Source of the DNA: Streptomyces sp. NBC_01335
Lineage (GTDB): Bacteria > Actinomycetota > Actinomycetes > Streptomycetales > Streptomycetaceae
Assembly: GCF_035953295.1 (NCBI RefSeq)
Contig: NZ_CP108370.1
Coordinates: forward strand, 2,294,001-2,358,000
Length of the DNA stretch: 64,000 nt
Direction: 5' to 3'
Positions within the stretch are counted from its first letter, which is position 1. Each line of letters starts with the position of its first letter. Position numbers and translations under genes: made by a program. The notes beneath the pieces were generated by a model. The model saw only the letters and a list, made by a program, of their open reading frames with translations, searched no databases and was not told the origin of the DNA. Of this stretch, positions 63,961 through 64,000 are shown in pieces.

Positions 63961-64000
63961 TGCCGGAGGAAGCCCGTCCGGGCTCCGGGGAGCAGGCGAA
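63961..64000 (+). CDS. Partial gene start, unidentified
   Basis: ATG 63961 with GGGAGG 5 nt upstream and a consensus promoter. Only 13 codons (MPEEARPGSGEQA) are inside the window, too few for identification. Confidence 0.6.

Overview
The window is high-GC DNA with strong G/C bias at third codon positions, abundant GTG starts and tightly packed operons. Its gene content (FasR-fabD-fabH-acpP-fabF cluster, DUF3145, DUF6243, ECF41 sigma factor, Mbl-like protein, malonyl-CoA synthetase, many leaderless genes) points to a Streptomyces chromosome. I see no rRNA, tRNA, CRISPR array, phage or insertion sequence. One gene is cut by each window edge: a sugar-binding lipoprotein on the left and an unidentified start on the right.

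Layout. 1-6.8 kb: sugar-binding lipoprotein with a GntR regulator, a secreted I36-type inhibitor, and a divergent DHA2 efflux pump/TetR pair around an operator. 5.6-16 kb: two paralogous exported DUF1023-like alpha/beta hydrolases flank a block with DUF4429 and SMI1/KNR4 proteins, a NarL-type two-component system, and a chloramphenicol-phosphotransferase-like kinase. The second hydrolase is coupled to an acyltransferase, and its promoter matches that of the two-component system. 16-23 kb: MerR/aldo-keto reductase, DUF4118 membrane protein, serine hydrolase, methyltransferase, ankyrin protein, GT39-like membrane protein. 23-26 kb: an ECF41 sigma factor divergent from a carboxymuconolactone-decarboxylase-like gene across a symmetric promoter, then an eroded yczE/yczR pair. 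26-30 kb: TetR/oxidoreductase, pirin.

28.8-33.8 kb is the housekeeping type II fatty acid synthase operon behind its activator FasR. 33.8-44.9 kb holds a hydrolase/GNAT pair, DUF3145, a GDSL lipoprotein, aldose epimerase, AraC-VOC-UvrA-like genes, EI24, Ohr, and MDR oxidoreductase/MarR. 45.7-48.5 kb pairs an MreB-like (Mbl) protein that lacks both catalytic residues with a GAF histidine kinase whose ATPase domain is internally shortened. 48.5-53.4 kb: Lrp, NarK, and a malonyl-CoA synthetase/carboxyltransferase pair that could feed malonyl-CoA to FabD. 53.4-64 kb: flavin monooxygenase, MFS and LysE exporters, reductases, M20 amidohydrolase/LysR, tautomerase/EamA, DUF6243, and a broken Ser/Thr kinase.

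Regulatory DNA is unusually readable here. About a dozen genes have a TANNNT box 6-8 nt before the start codon (leaderless transcripts). Several divergent pairs carry clear palindromes, and at least six genes carry short tandem duplications across or just after their stop codon.
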